64,000 bases of DNA from an uncultured Tateyamaria sp. (GTDB lineage Bacteria > Pseudomonadota > Alphaproteobacteria > Rhodobacterales > Rhodobacteraceae), in assembly GCF_947503465.1 (NCBI RefSeq), contig NZ_CANNDN010000001.1, forward strand, positions 2,253,501-2,317,500, given 5' to 3'. Of this stretch, positions 63,636 to 64,000 are shown one piece after another. A program made the translations under genes and the position numbers. How positions within the stretch are numbered: position 1 is the first letter of the stretch; the number at the start of each line of letters is the position of its first letter. Under the pieces are notes generated by a model. The model made no database searches. It saw only the letters and a program-made list of their open reading frames with translations, and was not told where the DNA came from.

Positions 63636-63929
63636 TTGTCTGACCCGATCTGTGCCCTCTGTGGCCGTCCAATCCCACCTGACGCCCCACAAAGCCTGCA
63701 TCACCTTGTTCCCAAGCTGAAGGGTGGCAAGGGGGGTCCCACCGTGCTGTTGCATCATATCTGTCACCGCGAAATCCACGCCACCCTCACCGAGGCGGAA
63801 CTGGCGCGCAACTACTGCACGCCCGAAGCGTTGCGGGAACATCCGCGACTTGGCAAGTTCCGCACGTGGGTGGCCAAGCGCCCGCCGGGATTTGCGTCCA
63901 AGGTTCCGGGTGCACGGCGCAAGCGTTAG
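63636..63929 (+). CDS. Small HNH-type protein
   Basis: 97 residues from TTG 63636, where AAGGGA at 63622-63627 is well placed; GTG at 63612 is an alternative. Zinc-ribbon-like CALCGRP, then HHLVPKLKGGKGGPTVLLHHICHREIHAT, an HNH nuclease-like core (His-His, then Asn replaced, then His). No toxin partner next to it. Could be a small HNH nuclease or an inactive relative. Convergent with the partial gene at the window end. Confidence 0.78.
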   Translation: MSDPICALCGRPIPPDAPQSLHHLVPKLKGGKGGPTVLLHHICHREIHATLTEAELARNYCTPEALREHPRLGKFRTWVAKRPPGFASKVPGARRKR

Positions 63930-64000
63930 CTCGACTTGCCCTTGCTGTCCTGGGTTCGCTTTTCCTCGATCCGCCGACTGACATCGCTCAGGATGTCAGA
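63926..64000 (-). CDS. C-terminal end of an unidentified gene, cut by the window edge
   Basis: Only the last 24 codons are seen, ending in the stop at 63926-63928: a highly charged tail (RRIEEKRTQDSKGKSS). Too short to identify. Overlaps the HNH gene stop by 4 bases, tail to tail, which supports it as real. Confidence 0.45.
   Translation of the reverse strand, partial: SDILSDVSRRIEEKRTQDSKGKSS

Overview
The window reads as a chromosomal segment of a high-GC alphaproteobacterium, most likely a marine Rhodobacteraceae (Roseobacter-type) strain. The clues are the DUF3576-leuS-lptE-holA block, a 16-stranded Rhodobacter-type porin, a CenR-like response regulator beside ribA, several LacI-regulated sugar ABC transporters, and a large PQQ/quinoprotein locus of the kind found in this family. 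No rRNA, tRNA, CRISPR array, transposase or phage gene was seen. The species cannot be named from the sequence.

Layout. (1) 1-6185: two tandem ribose-type ABC importers. The second ends in a periplasmic protein that closely resembles the Vibrio autoinducer-2 receptor LuxP. (2) 6225-7109: a class D (OXA-type) beta-lactamase on the minus strand. (3) 7238-16261: a LacI/GntR-type regulator, a complete MalFGK/UgpC-type sugar importer, a cytochrome b561-like membrane protein, a gluconolactonase (SMP-30), a divergent 6-phosphogluconate dehydrogenase and a GlcG/HbpS-domain protein. GntR-type boxes lie before the transporter and before the dehydrogenase. (4) 16375-42792: a quinoprotein alcohol-oxidation supercluster. 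It holds pqqABCDE plus an exported VWA protein; a NosR-like flavin/Fe-S membrane protein with its ApbE flavin transferase; a form II CoxGSLM molybdenum hydroxylase; a XoxJ-like protein and a cytochrome c; the PQQ-associated ABC system that resembles the lut/ped lanthanide-uptake genes; a second ABC system whose permease sits 13-14 kb from its ATPase and binding protein; a PQQ alcohol dehydrogenase with the Asp-x-Asp lanthanide signature; and a LuxR-type response regulator, a FIST sensor and a hybrid histidine kinase. (5) 43115-49928: regulators, an aldo/keto reductase, two EamA exporters and a membrane-bound adenylate/guanylate cyclase. (6) 50247-64000: housekeeping genes (CenR-like regulator, ribA, L,D-transpeptidase, YggS, porin, leuS, lptE, holA, GFA protein, GST, flavoprotein, MscS channel, HNH protein).

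How the genes work together. The supercluster can be read as one respiratory module. PQQ is made by pqqABCDE and metal (probably lanthanide) is brought in by the LutAEF-like transporter. Alcohol is oxidised in the periplasm by the PQQ enzyme, and electrons pass to the cytochrome c at 29443. The form II Cox enzyme, tethered by CoxG, may take the aldehyde product further. A short palindromic motif (CGAC-CAAA-GTCG) recurs in front of several of these operons and is a good candidate binding site for the LuxR-type response regulator encoded inside the cluster. Many open frames antisense to the high-GC genes are codon-bias shadows and are left out.
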